Assembly: GCF_031458255.1 (NCBI RefSeq)
Contig: NZ_JAVDYC010000001.1
Location: 248,001 to 312,000 of the forward strand
DNA length: 64,000 bases
Direction of reading: 5' to 3'
Source: Catenuloplanes niger
Lineage (GTDB): Bacteria; Actinomycetota; Actinomycetes; Mycobacteriales; Micromonosporaceae
The notes under the pieces were generated by a model. The model did not search any database and was not told the origin of the DNA. It saw nothing but the letters and a program-made list of their open reading frames with translations. The translations under genes and the position numbers were made by a program. Positions 8,454 to 18,292 of this stretch are shown here, piece after piece. How positions within the stretch are numbered: position 1 is the first letter of the stretch; the number at the start of each line of letters is the position of its first letter.

Positions 8454-9416
8454 TCATGCTCCCTCCGGACCGGGGACGGGCGCCGCGCGACGGCGCTTGC
8501 GACGGGGCGTGGTCAGGCGCCAGCGCTGGCCCGGGTCGGTCGCCAGGCGTACCCAGGAGGCCAGGAGGTTCGCCGAGACCGTGGTGATGACGATGGCCAG
8601 GCCCGGGAGGACCGACAACCACCATTCGGTACGCAGCTGGTCGCGGCCCTGCGCGACCATCAGTCCCCAGCTGACGTCCGGCGGCTGCACGCCGATGCCG
8701 AGGAAGCTCAGCGACGACTCGGCCAGCATCACGTAGCAGAAGTCGAGCGTGGCGACGGTGAGCAGGGTGGGCAGCACGATCGGGAAGATGTGCCGGCGGA
8801 TGATCGCGCCGCTCGGGGTGCCGAACGTGCGGGCCGCGTCCACGAAGATCCGCGACTGCAGTTCGGCCGACTCGGCGCGGGCGGTGCGCAGGTAGACCGG
8901 GATGCGGGTGATGGCGAGGATCGCGATGATGCTGGCGATGCTGGGCGAGAAGATGTAGAGCACGACCACGGCCATCAGCAGGGACGGGAAGCTGAGCACC
9001 ACGTCCGCGATCCGCATCGCGACGGTCTCCCGCCAGCCGCGGTGGTAGCCGGCCCACATGCCGACGGACGCGCCGATCACCAGCGAGATGAGCACGACGG
9101 GCACGGACACGCTCATCGTGGTGCCGGTGGCGACCATCAGCCGGCCGAGCAGGCTGCGGCCGAGCAGGTCACCGCCGAGGAAGTACTGCCAGCCGTGTTC
9201 CGTGCCGAACGGCGCGAGCCGGGACAGGGCCAGGTCGCCGTTGACGGCGCTGGGCCCGGCCAACTGCCGGCCGAAGACCGCGATGAACGCGACGACCAGC
9301 AGCACGATCGCGGCGACGCACGCCAGCGGGTCGGCCAGCAGCATCCGGACGTAGTTGGGCTTGGTCGCGGCGGCCTCGTCCGGGCCGGCCGCCGGCGGAG
9401 CCGTGGTGGCGCTCAT
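8454..9416 (-). CDS. ABC importer permease, DppC/OppC-like
   Basis: A 320-residue permease with an N-terminal cytoplasmic tail, a first membrane helix (ACVAAIVLLVVAFIAVF), a periplasmic loop and five further helices in the BPD_transp_1 domain. The EAA loop that contacts the ATPases is visible around ARTFGTPSGAIIRRHIFPIVLP (about residues 195-216). RTEWWLSVLPGLAIVITTVSANLL is the expected last-helix region. It pairs with the DppB-like subunit 37 bases upstream to form the membrane channel. The C-terminus is short and very basic (RRKRRRA). Confidence 0.92.
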   Translation of the reverse strand: MSATTAPPAAGPDEAAATKPNYVRMLLADPLACVAAIVLLVVAFIAVFGRQLAGPSAVNGDLALSRLAPFGTEHGWQYFLGGDLLGRSLLGRLMVATGTTMSVSVPVVLISLVIGASVGMWAGYHRGWRETVAMRIADVVLSFPSLLMAVVVLYIFSPSIASIIAILAITRIPVYLRTARAESAELQSRIFVDAARTFGTPSGAIIRRHIFPIVLPTLLTVATLDFCYVMLAESSLSFLGIGVQPPDVSWGLMVAQGRDQLRTEWWLSVLPGLAIVITTVSANLLASWVRLATDPGQRWRLTTPRRKRRRAAPVPGPEGA

Positions 9417-9453
9417 GCCGGGCTCCCTTCGGTGCCGTGGTGGCGACGCGGGT

Positions 9454-10389
9454 TCATGCCGTCGCTCCTGACTTGTTCCGGACCCGGGCGTCGAGCAGCG
9501 CGTACCCGATGTCGATGGCGATGTTGAGCACGAAGATGCTGATCGCGGTGAGCGCGACCGCGGCCTGCAGCACCGCGAAGTCGCGCTGCAGGATCGCGTC
9601 GATCATCAACTTGCCGATGCCCGGCCAGCCGAAGATCGTCTCGACCACGACCGCGCCGTTGATCAGGCCGACCGCGAGGTCGCCGGCGACGGTGAGCGCG
9701 GGCGGCGCCGCGTTCTTCAGCGCGTGCCGGGCGACCACCCGGCCCTCCCCCGCACCCTTGGCGCGGGCGACCTTTACGTACGGCGAACCGAGCGCGGAGA
9801 TCATCGCGCCGCGGACGACCTGGGTGAGCACGCCGGCCGGGCGGACCATCAGCACCGCGATGGGCAGCACCCAGCTGGCGCCGCCGGCGTCGACGCCGGA
9901 CGTGGGCAGCACGCCGAGCATGATGGCGAACACCCAGATGCCGAGGATGGCGAGCCAGAAATCCGGCACGCTGGCCGCGGTCATGCTGAGCATGCCGGAG
10001 ATCCGGTCCCCGAGGCCGTTCGGCTTCAGCGCGGCCCAGCAGCCGACCCCGACCGCGACCGCGCAGGCCAGGATCATGGTGACGACCGCGAGTTGGAGCG
10101 TGGCGGGGAACGCCCGCAGTGCCATGGTCGCGGCGTCCTCGCCGGTGCGCAGCGACGTCCCGAAGTCGAGTCGCGTCACACCGGCGAGGTAGTCGAGCAG
10201 CTGCGACCAGATCGGCTTGTCGAAGCCGTTGGCCGCGCTGAACTGTTCCCGCGCCTCGGCGGTGGCGTTCTCCGGCAGGTAGAGCGAGGCCGGGTTGCCG
10301 GTGAGCCGGGCGAGCACGAAGACACCCAGCACCACGGCCAGCAGGGGAACAAGGCTGGTCAGTGCGCGTCGGCGCAGGAACGTCAGCAT
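9454..10389 (-). CDS. ABC importer permease, DppB/OppB-like
   Basis: A 311-residue permease with six membrane helices. The N-terminal LRRRALTSLVPLLAVVLGVFVLARL is the characteristic first helix, the loop LDFGTSL is the DppB signature region, and the EAA coupling loop reads ARAKGAGEGRVVARHALKNAAPP (about residues 205-227). It begins 5 bases after the stop of the substrate-binding lipoprotein gene, so it is in the same transcript. It should heterodimerise with the DppC-like permease. Confidence 0.92.
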   Translation of the reverse strand: MLTFLRRRALTSLVPLLAVVLGVFVLARLTGNPASLYLPENATAEAREQFSAANGFDKPIWSQLLDYLAGVTRLDFGTSLRTGEDAATMALRAFPATLQLAVVTMILACAVAVGVGCWAALKPNGLGDRISGMLSMTAASVPDFWLAILGIWVFAIMLGVLPTSGVDAGGASWVLPIAVLMVRPAGVLTQVVRGAMISALGSPYVKVARAKGAGEGRVVARHALKNAAPPALTVAGDLAVGLINGAVVVETIFGWPGIGKLMIDAILQRDFAVLQAAVALTAISIFVLNIAIDIGYALLDARVRNKSGATA

Positions 10390-10394
10390 ATGTG

Positions 10395-11945
10395 TCAGGC
10401 CTTCGGCTTCATGTCGCCGAGGCGCATCTCGTCGCCGGTGGCCGCGTCCGGCCGGTAGTCGACCGACTTGCTGAGCGCGAGCACCGCCTCCATGTTCGCC
10501 AGGTAGGCGAAGCCGCGTACCGCGTCGGTCTGGGTCTTGAACACGTCCGCGTAGGCGGCCTGGCGCTCGTCGCCGGTCAGCGGCGCCGCCGCCTTGATCT
10601 TCGCGTCCAGCTCGGCGTTGCCGCCGGTGCTCTGCGCGCCGTCGGTGGCGAAGTACTGCCCGACGGTGAATGCGGCGTCACCGGCCTGGTTGCCGTGCAT
10701 GACCATCAGCGCGACCGGTCCGGCGTCCGGGACGAACGGGCGCAGCTGGTACTTCAGCTGGGCCGAGGTGTCCATCATCTCGATCTTCGCGTTCAGGCCG
10801 GCCTGCGCGAACGCGCTCTGCATCAGCTCGATGCTCTCCGCGATCTTCGGGAACTGCGCGGTGCGGCCGATGATCCGGAACTGCGTGCCCACCGGTACGC
10901 CGTCCGCCTTCGCGGCGTCAACCAGCGCCTTCGCGGCCGCCGGGTCGTACGTCGTCGGCGTCATGGACTCGTTGTAGCCGACCACGCCGGGGCCGATCAG
11001 CTGGCTGGCCGGCTTGCCGAGCCCGCCGAACAGCGAGGTGATGATGCCCTCGCGGTCGATCAGCATGTCGATCGCCTGGCGGACCCGGATGTCGTTGAGC
11101 GGCGCCTGGTCGGTGGTGAAGCGCAGCGCGGTGGTCTCGTTGTTCGGGTACTGCACCGCGGTGTCGCCGGCGCCGTCGTCCGCGCCGAGGTTCGTGGCCA
11201 GGTCGGCCTCGCCGTTGACCACCATCGCGGCCCGGACCGTGCCCTCCTCCCGCCACTGGTACTCGGCGGTGGGGTAGGCCGGCTTGGTGCCCCAGTAGCC
11301 GTCCCAGGCGGTCAGCGTGAGCTTCTGCCCGGCCGCCCAGGAGGCGATCTTGTAAGGCCCGGTGCCGATCGGCTCGCGGACCTTCTCCGTGGTGCTGATG
11401 TCCCGCTTGGTCATCTCGATGAACGACACGCGCAGCGGCAGCAGCGGGTCCGGCGCCTCGGTCCGGACCGTGACCGTGGTGGCGTCCGGCGCGGCCAGCG
11501 TGAGCTTGCCGGTCTGGCCGAACACGTAGCCCTGCACGTTGCAGGCGAGCGTGGTGTTGTTCGCGGTGCGCTCGATCGCGGCGACCGCGTCCGCGCTGGT
11601 GAACTGCGCGCCGTCGGAGAACGTCACGCCGGGGCGCAGCGTGAAGGTCCACAGCGTGGGCTCGGTCTGGGTCCAGGCGGTGGCGAGCTTGGGTTCGAGC
11701 TCGCCGCTGGTCGGGTTCCGCTCCAGCAGCGGCTCGGTGATGTTGGAGCGGGTCACGACGCCGGTGGCGGTCAGTGAGGCCTCGCACGGCTCGAGCGTGG
11801 GCGGCTCCTGGGGCAGGACGATGCGCAGCGTGCCGCCGGCCGCACCGCCCCCCGAGTTGCCGGAGTTGGCGACGGAGCAACCGGTCATCGTCAGCGCAGC
11901 GATCAGCGCGACGGCCCCGGTCGTACGGGGGAGATTGACGTTCAT
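10395..11945 (-). CDS. Family 5 extracellular substrate-binding lipoprotein of the ABC importer
   Basis: A 516-residue SBP_bac_5 protein, the extracellular receptor of the importer. A lipoprotein signal is clear: NLPRTTGAVALIAALTMTGC puts the lipidated Cys near residue 22, followed by a Gly/Ser linker. Family features include LRIVLPQEPPTLEPCEAS at the mature start, LWTFTLRPGVTFSDG, and GPYKIASWAAGQKLTLTAWDGYWG. ATG 11945 is chosen because the signal peptide then has normal length; an ATG at 11996 would add an unusual 17-residue prefix. Family 5 members bind peptides, nickel, opines or oligosaccharides. The neighbouring aldarate operon makes a sugar-acid substrate possible, which is inference. 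Confidence 0.9.
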   Translation of the reverse strand: MNVNLPRTTGAVALIAALTMTGCSVANSGNSGGGAAGGTLRIVLPQEPPTLEPCEASLTATGVVTRSNITEPLLERNPTSGELEPKLATAWTQTEPTLWTFTLRPGVTFSDGAQFTSADAVAAIERTANNTTLACNVQGYVFGQTGKLTLAAPDATTVTVRTEAPDPLLPLRVSFIEMTKRDISTTEKVREPIGTGPYKIASWAAGQKLTLTAWDGYWGTKPAYPTAEYQWREEGTVRAAMVVNGEADLATNLGADDGAGDTAVQYPNNETTALRFTTDQAPLNDIRVRQAIDMLIDREGIITSLFGGLGKPASQLIGPGVVGYNESMTPTTYDPAAAKALVDAAKADGVPVGTQFRIIGRTAQFPKIAESIELMQSAFAQAGLNAKIEMMDTSAQLKYQLRPFVPDAGPVALMVMHGNQAGDAAFTVGQYFATDGAQSTGGNAELDAKIKAAAPLTGDERQAAYADVFKTQTDAVRGFAYLANMEAVLALSKSVDYRPDAATGDEMRLGDMKPKA

Positions 11946-12067
11946 ATTCCGCTGGCCTTTCCACGAGCCGGCAGGGGGAATCTGAGCCTTCATCACAAGC
12001 GTTGTCTACATATGAAGACGCGATCCTCGTTGGTGAACGCCACCGTAATTTCGGCCACATCACTCCG

Positions 12068-12973
12068 TCAAGGCCCCGGGAAACTTCGCCGTAACGCCCG
12101 GACGTGCTCCAGCAGCACCGCGAGCGTCGGACTGTCGTTGTCGCCACGCCAGGCGGCGTAGACCTCGACACAGTCGTCCGGGACCTCCTCGACCTGCAGG
12201 AACCGCAGATTGCGGAGCGTGATGACGGAGGCGGAGGCGGGCACCAGCGCGACCCCGAGGCCGGCGTCGACCAGCGCGAGCACGCTGTTCACCTGGGTCA
12301 CGTGCTGGCCGTAGGACGGCTGCACACCGGCCGCCCGGAACGTGGAGACGACCAGGTCGTGGAAGTACCGGGCCTCGACCGGCGAGTACGTCACCACGCT
12401 CGACTCGGCCACGTCGGCCAGCGACGGGGCCCGCCCGAGCCGGGTCAGCGGGTGCCCGCGCGGCACGGCCAGCAGCAGCGACTCCGCATGCACCAGCAGC
12501 TGTTCCAGCTCGGCGCCGCGCGGCACGCCGCGCAGCAACCCGATGTCGATCTCCTCGGCGGCCAGCGCCTCGATCTGCCGGTCGGTGATCATCTCGCGGA
12601 GCACCCGGTGCACCTCGGGCAGCCGATCGTCCAGGAACTTCACCCACTCGCCGAGCACGCTGAGCGCGGCCGTGGCGGTGAACCCGACGCGCAGCGTGCC
12701 GCGCGAGCCGTGCGCCGCGCGCTGGGCCAGCAGCGGCGCGGCCGCGGCCAGGCTGAGCAGGCGCCGGGCCTCGTCCAGGAAGACCCGGCCGGCCGGCGTG
12801 AGCTCGACCAGGCGGGGCGTGCGGACCAGCAGGTCCACGCCGACCGCGCGCTCCAGCTTCTGCACCTGCCGGCTCAGCGGCGGCTGGGTCATCCGCAGGC
12901 GCTCGGCGGCCCGGCCGAAGTTGCCCTCCTCCGCAACCGCGACGAAACCTCGCAGCTGATCGAGACTGAACAT
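12068..12973 (-). CDS. LysR-family regulator divergent from the aldarate operon
   Basis: A 301-residue LysR-type regulator. The winged helix-turn-helix is at the N-terminus ([20 protein letters not shown], then [14 protein letters not shown], residues 6-45), followed by a two-lobed LysR_substrate effector domain. It is transcribed away from the glucarate catabolic genes with a 112-base gap that contains a perfect ATACC-N5-GGTAT palindrome of the T-N11-A type (12987-13001). It therefore probably activates the aldarate operon in response to D-glucarate or a pathway intermediate. The peptide-type ABC operon follows 122 bases downstream on the same strand and may be part of the same regulon. Confidence 0.9.
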   Translation of the reverse strand: MFSLDQLRGFVAVAEEGNFGRAAERLRMTQPPLSRQVQKLERAVGVDLLVRTPRLVELTPAGRVFLDEARRLLSLAAAAPLLAQRAAHGSRGTLRVGFTATAALSVLGEWVKFLDDRLPEVHRVLREMITDRQIEALAAEEIDIGLLRGVPRGAELEQLLVHAESLLLAVPRGHPLTRLGRAPSLADVAESSVVTYSPVEARYFHDLVVSTFRAAGVQPSYGQHVTQVNSVLALVDAGLGVALVPASASVITLRNLRFLQVEEVPDDCVEVYAAWRGDNDSPTLAVLLEHVRALRRSFPGP

Positions 12974-12986
12974 GCGCGCCCCTCCT

Positions 12987-13001
12987 ATACCTTTCCGGTA
13001 T
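12987..13001. promoter_or_regulatory. Candidate LysR binding site
   Basis: ATACCTTTCCGGTAT is a perfect 5-base inverted repeat around TTTCC and fits the LysR T-N11-A box. It lies 14 bases upstream of the regulator start and about 85 bases before the first aldarate gene, the usual place for a recognition site serving both directions. A second half-like GGTATC occurs at about 13029. Binding itself is inference. Confidence 0.6.
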
Positions 13002-13085
13002 CACATCATGCATCTTCCGTCTTGGACAGGTATCGCGAGATCTGCCTACCGTCGGCGTACCCATCGCCTCGGTTCGGGAGCCTCC

Positions 13086-14018
13086 ATGACCTCGTTCTCG
13101 CCCACCGCACTGCGCGACACACTCGGGTCCGGTCTGCTCTGCTTCCCGGTCACGCACATGACCTCGGAGCTGACCTTCGACGAGTCCGCGTTCCGTGCCC
13201 ACCTGCAGTGGCTGTCCGGCTACGACGCGCGCGGCGTGTTCGCGTCCGGCGGCACCGGCGAGTTCTTCTGCCACACGCCGGCCGAGGTCGGCCGGATCGT
13301 GCGCGCCACCGTCGCCGAGGCCAAGGCGGGCGTCCCGGTGATCGCCCCGGCCGGGTACGGCACCGCGCAGGCGGTCGAGATGGCCCGCGACGGCGAGGCG
13401 GCCGGCGCGGACGGCATCTTCCTGCTCCCGCCCTACCTCACCGAGCTGGACGCGGACGGGCTCAAGGAACACGTGCGCGCGGTCTGCCGGGCCACCGAAC
13501 TGGGCGTGATCGTCTACCACCGGGCGAACGCGCGGTTCTCGCCGCAGACGTTCATCGAGCTGACCGAGGAGCTGCCGAATCTGATCGGGTTCAAGGACGG
13601 CATCGGCGACATCGACGTGGTCGCGCACCTCTACGCGATGCTCGGCCCGCGGCTGGTCTACGTGGGCGGGCTGCCGACCGCGGAGACGTACGCGCTGCCG
13701 TACCTCGAACTCGGCGCCACCACCTACTCCAGCGCCATCTTCAACTTCGCGCCGCAGTGGGCCAGCGACTTCTACCAGTCGGTGATCAAGCGGGACCGCG
13801 ACGACGTGTACGCGCGGATCCGCGACTTCGTGCTGCCGTACCTGGCGATCCGGAACCGGCGCGCGGGATATTCGGTGTCGATCGTCAAGGCCGGGATGAC
13901 CGCGGTCGGGCGCTCCGCCGGGCCGGTCCGGCCGCCGCTGTCCGACCTGACCGAGTCCGAGCTGACCGAGCTGAGCGCGCTGATCGCCGCGACCCCGTCG
14001 ATCGAGCGGGTGGCCTGA
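13086..14018 (+). CDS. kdgD: 5-dehydro-4-deoxyglucarate dehydratase
   Basis: A 310-residue DHDPS/NAL-family TIM barrel that dehydrates and decarboxylates 5-keto-4-deoxy-D-glucarate to 2,5-dioxopentanoate (2-oxoglutarate semialdehyde). Features are [16 protein letters not shown] (substrate carboxylate loop), the conserved Tyr in VIVYHRAN, and the Schiff-base Lys in IGFKDGIGD. The ATG at 13086 has GGGAG 6-10 bases upstream; an extension upstream would be unconserved. Its TGA overlaps the next ATG as TGATG. The following dehydrogenase and the glucarate dehydratase supply the neighbouring steps, which fixes the assignment over other family members such as N-acetylneuraminate lyase. Confidence 0.93.
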   Translation: MTSFSPTALRDTLGSGLLCFPVTHMTSELTFDESAFRAHLQWLSGYDARGVFASGGTGEFFCHTPAEVGRIVRATVAEAKAGVPVIAPAGYGTAQAVEMARDGEAAGADGIFLLPPYLTELDADGLKEHVRAVCRATELGVIVYHRANARFSPQTFIELTEELPNLIGFKDGIGDIDVVAHLYAMLGPRLVYVGGLPTAETYALPYLELGATTYSSAIFNFAPQWASDFYQSVIKRDRDDVYARIRDFVLPYLAIRNRRAGYSVSIVKAGMTAVGRSAGPVRPPLSDLTESELTELSALIAATPSIERVA

Positions 14019-15574
14019 TGCTGCTGATCGGCGCCGCCGCGTACCGCGGCACGCACGGCGAGTTCTTCGCGATCGACCCGCGGACCGGCGAGAAGCTGGA
14101 GCCGGCGTACGGCCTGGGCGGCGTCGAGGACGTGGCCCGCGCGGCCGAGCTGGCCGAGGCCGCGTTCGACGTCTACCGGGAGACGCCGCTGGAGACCCGG
14201 GCCGCGCTGCTGGACACCATCGCGGACGGGCTCGACGAGATCGGCGAGCAGATCGTCGCCCGGGTCGGCGTGGAGACCGGCATCCCGGCCGCCCGTGCCA
14301 CCGGCGAGCTGGCCCGCACCACGTACCAGTTGCGGCTGTTCGCGAGCGTGGTCCGCGACGGCGACTTCCTCGGCGTGCGCGTCGACCCGGCGCTGCCGGA
14401 CCGCGCCCCGCTCCCCCGGCCGGACATCCGCCGCCGGCTCGTACCGCTCGGCCCGGTCGCGGTCTTCGCGGCCAGCAACTTCCCGCTCGCGTTCTCCGTC
14501 GCCGGTGGCGACACCGCGGCCGCGCTCGCCGCCGGCGCACCGGTGGTCGTCAAGGCGCACAGCTCGCACCCGGGCACGTCGGAGCTGGTCGGCCGCGTCG
14601 TCCAGGCCGCGGTCGCGAAGCACGGGCTGCCCGAGGGCGTCTTCTCCATGCTGTTCGGCTCCGGCCGCGAGGTCGGCATCGCGCTCGTCACCGACCCGCG
14701 GATCCGCGCGGTCGGCTTCACCGGCTCCCGCAGCGGCGGGCTCGCCCTGGTCGCGGCCGCGGCGGCCCGGCCCGAGCCGATCCCGGTCTACGCGGAGATG
14801 TCCAGCATCAACCCGGTCCTGGTGCTGCCCGGCGCGCTGCGCAACCGCGGCGCGGAGATCGGCCGCGGGCTGGTCGGCTCGATGACGGTCGGCCAGGGTC
14901 AGCTCTGCACCAGCCCCGGCCTGGTCATCACGCTCGACGGCCCCGGCGTCGACGCGCTCGGCGACGCGGCCGGGGCGGCACTGCGCCCGGTCCCGGCCGC
15001 GCCGATGCTCTCCCCCGGCATCCAGCGCGCGTTCACCGACGGCGTCGGCCGGCTGCGGGACGCGCCCGGCGTCACCCTGGTCGCGCAGGGGCAGGACGAC
15101 CCGGCCCTCGCCGCCGGTGGGCGCGCCGTCCTGTTCCGGACCACCAAGGCGCAGCTGGACGCGAACCCGCTGCTCACCGAGGAGGTGTTCGGCGCCAGCT
15201 CGCTGATCGTCACCGCCGCCTCCGTCGCCGAGCTGCACGAGATCGTCCGGGACCTGGAGGGCCAGCTCACCGTCACCGTGCACGCGGACGCCGAGGACCT
15301 GGACCTGGCGCGGGCGCTGCTGCCGCTGCTGGAACGCAAGGCCGGGCGGATAATCGTCAACGGCTGGCCGACCGGCGTCGAGGTGGGGCATGCGATGGTG
15401 CACGGCGGGCCGTTCCCGGCCACGTCGGATGCGCGCACCACGTCGGTCGGCACGGCCGCGATCGAGCGGTTCCTGCGCCCGGTCGCCTACCAGAACCTGC
15501 CCGCGGAGCTGCTGCCGGCCGGGCTGGACGACGCGAACACGCTGGGAGTGCCGAGGAGGACCGATGGCCGGTGA
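14018..15574 (+). CDS. 2-oxoglutarate semialdehyde dehydrogenase (NADP)
   Basis: A 518-residue aldehyde dehydrogenase that oxidises 2,5-dioxopentanoate to 2-oxoglutarate, the last step of the glucarate route into the TCA cycle. ALDH marks are [24 protein letters not shown] (cofactor binding), [22 protein letters not shown], the catalytic Glu region YAEMSSINP and the catalytic Cys in GQLCTSPG. This spacing (Cys preceded by GQ rather than GQVC) is typical of the KGSADH subgroup. The ATG overlaps the upstream stop by one base, and the 3' end overlaps the next gene by 11 bases, so translation is coupled throughout. Confidence 0.92.
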   Translation: MLLIGAAAYRGTHGEFFAIDPRTGEKLEPAYGLGGVEDVARAAELAEAAFDVYRETPLETRAALLDTIADGLDEIGEQIVARVGVETGIPAARATGELARTTYQLRLFASVVRDGDFLGVRVDPALPDRAPLPRPDIRRRLVPLGPVAVFAASNFPLAFSVAGGDTAAALAAGAPVVVKAHSSHPGTSELVGRVVQAAVAKHGLPEGVFSMLFGSGREVGIALVTDPRIRAVGFTGSRSGGLALVAAAAARPEPIPVYAEMSSINPVLVLPGALRNRGAEIGRGLVGSMTVGQGQLCTSPGLVITLDGPGVDALGDAAGAALRPVPAAPMLSPGIQRAFTDGVGRLRDAPGVTLVAQGQDDPALAAGGRAVLFRTTKAQLDANPLLTEEVFGASSLIVTAASVAELHEIVRDLEGQLTVTVHADAEDLDLARALLPLLERKAGRIIVNGWPTGVEVGHAMVHGGPFPATSDARTTSVGTAAIERFLRPVAYQNLPAELLPAGLDDANTLGVPRRTDGR

Positions 15575-16931
15575 CACCCGAGCCACCCATCCCCACGCCG
15601 GAGTGAACACGCCCACCGTGACCGGGATGCGGGTGGTGCCGGTCGCCGGGCAGGACAGCATGCTGCTCAACCTCAGCGGCGCGCACGGCCCGTTCTTCAC
15701 CCGCACCGTCGTCGTGCTGACCGCCTCGGACGGCAGCGTCGGCGTCGGCGAGGTGCCCGGCGGCGAGGCCATCGTCCGTACCCTCGAGGAGTCCCGGGAC
15801 CTGGTGGTCGGCGCGTCCGTGGCGGCGTGGTCGTCCGTGCCGCGCGCGGTCCGGGCGCGCTTCGCCGGCCGCGACTCCGGCGGGCGCGGCGCCCAGACGT
15901 TCGACCTGCGGATCACCGTGCACGTCGCGACCGCGCTCGAGGCGGCGCTGCTGGACCTGCTCGGCAAGCACCTCGGCGTGCCCGTGTGCGATCTGCTCGG
16001 CGAGGGGCGGCAGCGCGACCGGGTCCGTACCCTCGGCTATCTGTTCTTCGTCGGCGACCGCGCCCGCACCGATCTGGCCTACCGCGCCGCTGCGCACACC
16101 GACTCCGACGACTGGCTCCGGCTGCGCGACGAGCCGGCGCTCACGCCGGACGCGATCGTGGCGCTGGCCGAGGCCGCCCACCGGCGGTACGGGTTCGCCG
16201 ACTTCAAGCTCAAGGGCGGCGTGCTCCCCGGCGCCGACGAGGTCGCGGCCGTCACCGCGCTGAAGGAACGCTTCCCGGACGCGCGGATCACGCTCGACCC
16301 GAACGGCGGCTGGCCGCTCGCCGACGCGATCCGGTTCGGGCACGCCATGCGCGACGTGGTCGCCTACGCCGAGGACCCGTGCGGCGCCGAGGACGGCTAC
16401 TCCGGGCGGGAGGTGATGGCCGAGTTCAGGCGCGCGACCGGGCTGCCGACCGCGACCAACATGATCGCGACCGACTGGCGGCAGCTCGGGCACGCGATCC
16501 GGGCCGGCGCGGTCGACATCCCGCTGGCCGACCCGCACTTCTGGGGCATGGCCGCGTCCGTGCGCGTCGCGCAGCTGTGCGACGCGTGGGGGCTGACCTG
16601 GGGATCGCACTCCAACAACCACTTCGACATCTCGCTCGCCATGTTCACGCACGTCGCGGCCGCGGCACCGGGCGACATCACCGCGATCGACACGCACTGG
16701 ATCTGGCAGGACGGGCAACGGCTCACCACCAACCCCCTCACGATCCGGCAGGGGTACGTGACGGTGCCGGCCACGCCGGGGCTCGGCGTCGAGCTGGACG
16801 AGGACCGGCTGGCGGCCGCGCACGAGCTCTACCTGTCGCACGGGCTCGGCGGCCGGGACGACGCGGTCGCCATGCAGTACCTGATCCCCGGCTGGACGTT
16901 CGACCCGAAACGGCCCGCGCTGGTGCGCTGA
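15564..16931 (+). CDS. gudD: Glucarate dehydratase
   Basis: A 455-residue enolase-superfamily enzyme of the glucarate dehydratase branch, which removes water from D-glucarate (and often L-idarate) to give 5-keto-4-deoxyglucarate. The KxK base motif is at about residues 215-217 (DFKLKGG), metal ligands are in TLDPNGGW and VAYAEDPCG, the NMIATDW loop follows, and the catalytic His is in [10 protein letters not shown]. The ATG has GGAGGA 6 bases upstream and lies inside the end of the preceding dehydrogenase gene. It is the third gene of the aldarate operon but catalyses the first step. Confidence 0.93.
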   Translation: MAGDTRATHPHAGVNTPTVTGMRVVPVAGQDSMLLNLSGAHGPFFTRTVVVLTASDGSVGVGEVPGGEAIVRTLEESRDLVVGASVAAWSSVPRAVRARFAGRDSGGRGAQTFDLRITVHVATALEAALLDLLGKHLGVPVCDLLGEGRQRDRVRTLGYLFFVGDRARTDLAYRAAAHTDSDDWLRLRDEPALTPDAIVALAEAAHRRYGFADFKLKGGVLPGADEVAAVTALKERFPDARITLDPNGGWPLADAIRFGHAMRDVVAYAEDPCGAEDGYSGREVMAEFRRATGLPTATNMIATDWRQLGHAIRAGAVDIPLADPHFWGMAASVRVAQLCDAWGLTWGSHSNNHFDISLAMFTHVAAAAPGDITAIDTHWIWQDGQRLTTNPLTIRQGYVTVPATPGLGVELDEDRLAAAHELYLSHGLGGRDDAVAMQYLIPGWTFDPKRPALVR

Positions 16932-16955
16932 CTTCCCTCGATCGGAGATTTGCTC

Positions 16956-17873
16956 ATGACCGTGCTGCAGGTCGGGCCGTTGATGCCCGCCTTGTCCACC
17001 GCGCTCGCCGCCCGGTACGACGCGCGCGAACTGCCGGACGCGTTCACCGACGACGAGTTCGACGACGTGACCGTGGCCGTCACGTCCGGGCGGACCGGCG
17101 TCGACGCCGCGCTGATGAAACGGCTCCCGGCGCTGCGCGCGATCATCAACTTCGGCGTCGGGTACGACACCACCGACGTCGCCGAGGCCGGCCGCCGCGG
17201 GATCGCCGTGTCGAACACGCCGGACGTGCTCGACGACTGCGTGGCGGACACCGCGGTCGGGCTGACCATCGACGTGATGCGCGGGCTGTCCGCCGCCGAC
17301 CGCCACGTGCGCCGCGGCGACTGGCCCGCCCACGGCAACCCGCCGCTCGCCCGGAAGGTCAGCGGCGCCCGGGTCGGCATCCTCGGCCTCGGCCGGATCG
17401 GGCTGGCCGTCGCCACCCGGCTGACCGGCTTCGGCTGCGACATCTCGTACCACAACCGGACGGAACGCTCCGACGTCCCGTACCGCTACGCCGGGTCGGT
17501 GACCGAGCTGGCCGGCGCGGTGGACGTGCTGATCGTGACCGTGTCCGGCGGCGCGCACACCCGGCACCTGGTCTCCGCGGACGTGCTGGCCGCGCTCGGC
17601 CCGGACGGCTTCCTGGTCAACGTCTCCCGCGGGTCGGTCGTCGACGAGGACGCGCTGGTCGCCGCGCTCGTCGACGGGCGGCTCGCCGGCGCCGGACTGG
17701 ACACGTTCGCGGACGAGCCACACGTACCCCCGGCGCTGTTCGGTCTTGACCGGGTGGTGCTCACCCCGCACCTGGGCAGCGGCACCGTCGAGACCCGGCA
17801 GGCGATGGCCGACCTGGTCCTGGCGAACCTCGACCGGTTCCTGGCCGACGGAACGCTGGTGACGCCGGTATGA
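16956..17873 (+). CDS. D-isomer-specific 2-hydroxyacid dehydrogenase
   Basis: A 305-residue NAD(P)-dependent 2-hydroxyacid dehydrogenase, probably a hydroxypyruvate/glyoxylate reductase-type enzyme. The Rossmann motif is GILGLGRIG (about residues 146-154), followed by HNRTERSD where the absence of an acidic residue and an Arg suggest NADP. The catalytic Arg is in NVSRGSVVDE, the Glu in FADEPHVP and the His in TPHLGSGT. ATG 16956 follows CGGAG by 9 bases; a TTG at 16950 is less likely. Its place behind gudD suggests it reduces a keto acid arising during aldarate use. Confidence 0.88.
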   Translation: MTVLQVGPLMPALSTALAARYDARELPDAFTDDEFDDVTVAVTSGRTGVDAALMKRLPALRAIINFGVGYDTTDVAEAGRRGIAVSNTPDVLDDCVADTAVGLTIDVMRGLSAADRHVRRGDWPAHGNPPLARKVSGARVGILGLGRIGLAVATRLTGFGCDISYHNRTERSDVPYRYAGSVTELAGAVDVLIVTVSGGAHTRHLVSADVLAALGPDGFLVNVSRGSVVDEDALVAALVDGRLAGAGLDTFADEPHVPPALFGLDRVVLTPHLGSGTVETRQAMADLVLANLDRFLADGTLVTPV

Positions 17874-18241
17874 GCGTCGTCGTCGTGGCCTGGACGCGCG
17901 GGGCCGAGGGATGGGCCGCGCTGCTGCGCGGTGCGGAGGAGGCACGGTTGCGCGGCGCGCGGCTGTCCGTCTTCGGCGACGTGCCGGAGCAGGTGCTGTC
18001 CCGGCTGTCGGCCGAGGCCGGCGATGTTCCGGTCAGCACGGAGACGATCGCGGACGGCGAGACCCGCGACCTGCCCTCCCGGGTGATCGACGCCTCCTAC
18101 GAGGACGACGTGGTGCTGGTCGCGGTCGGCATGCGCCGCCGGTCACCGATCGGCAAGATGCTGGTCGGCGACCTCGCCCAGCGCATCCTGCTGGAGGCGC
18201 ACTGCTCGGTGCTCGCGGTCAAGCCCCCGGCCGGCGCCTGA
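17870..18241 (+). CDS. Universal stress protein A domain protein
   Basis: A 123-residue single-domain UspA protein. The ATP-binding signature is visible as GMRRRSPIGKMLVGDLAQRI, matching the G-x2-G-x9-G(S/T) pattern loosely, and the C-terminal strand SVLAVK is typical. Its ATG overlaps the stop of the hydroxyacid dehydrogenase gene (ATGA at 17870-17873), so it is cotranslated with the aldarate enzymes. UspA genes at the end of glucarate/galactarate operons occur in other bacteria, but the role is unknown. The domain is slightly shorter than the usual 140-150 residues. Confidence 0.82.
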   Translation: MSVVVVAWTRGAEGWAALLRGAEEARLRGARLSVFGDVPEQVLSRLSAEAGDVPVSTETIADGETRDLPSRVIDASYEDDVVLVAVGMRRRSPIGKMLVGDLAQRILLEAHCSVLAVKPPAGA

Positions 18242-18292
18242 TCTGCGGATTGTCCGGCGTTACGGTCGTCGCCGACCATATTCTCGGGGACG

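Noticed and set aside
12104-13085. Long plus-strand frame opposite the LysR gene
   Set aside because: It is antisense to a clear LysR protein, has Arg/Gly/His-rich composition without domains, and is a typical shadow of GC-rich coding sequence.
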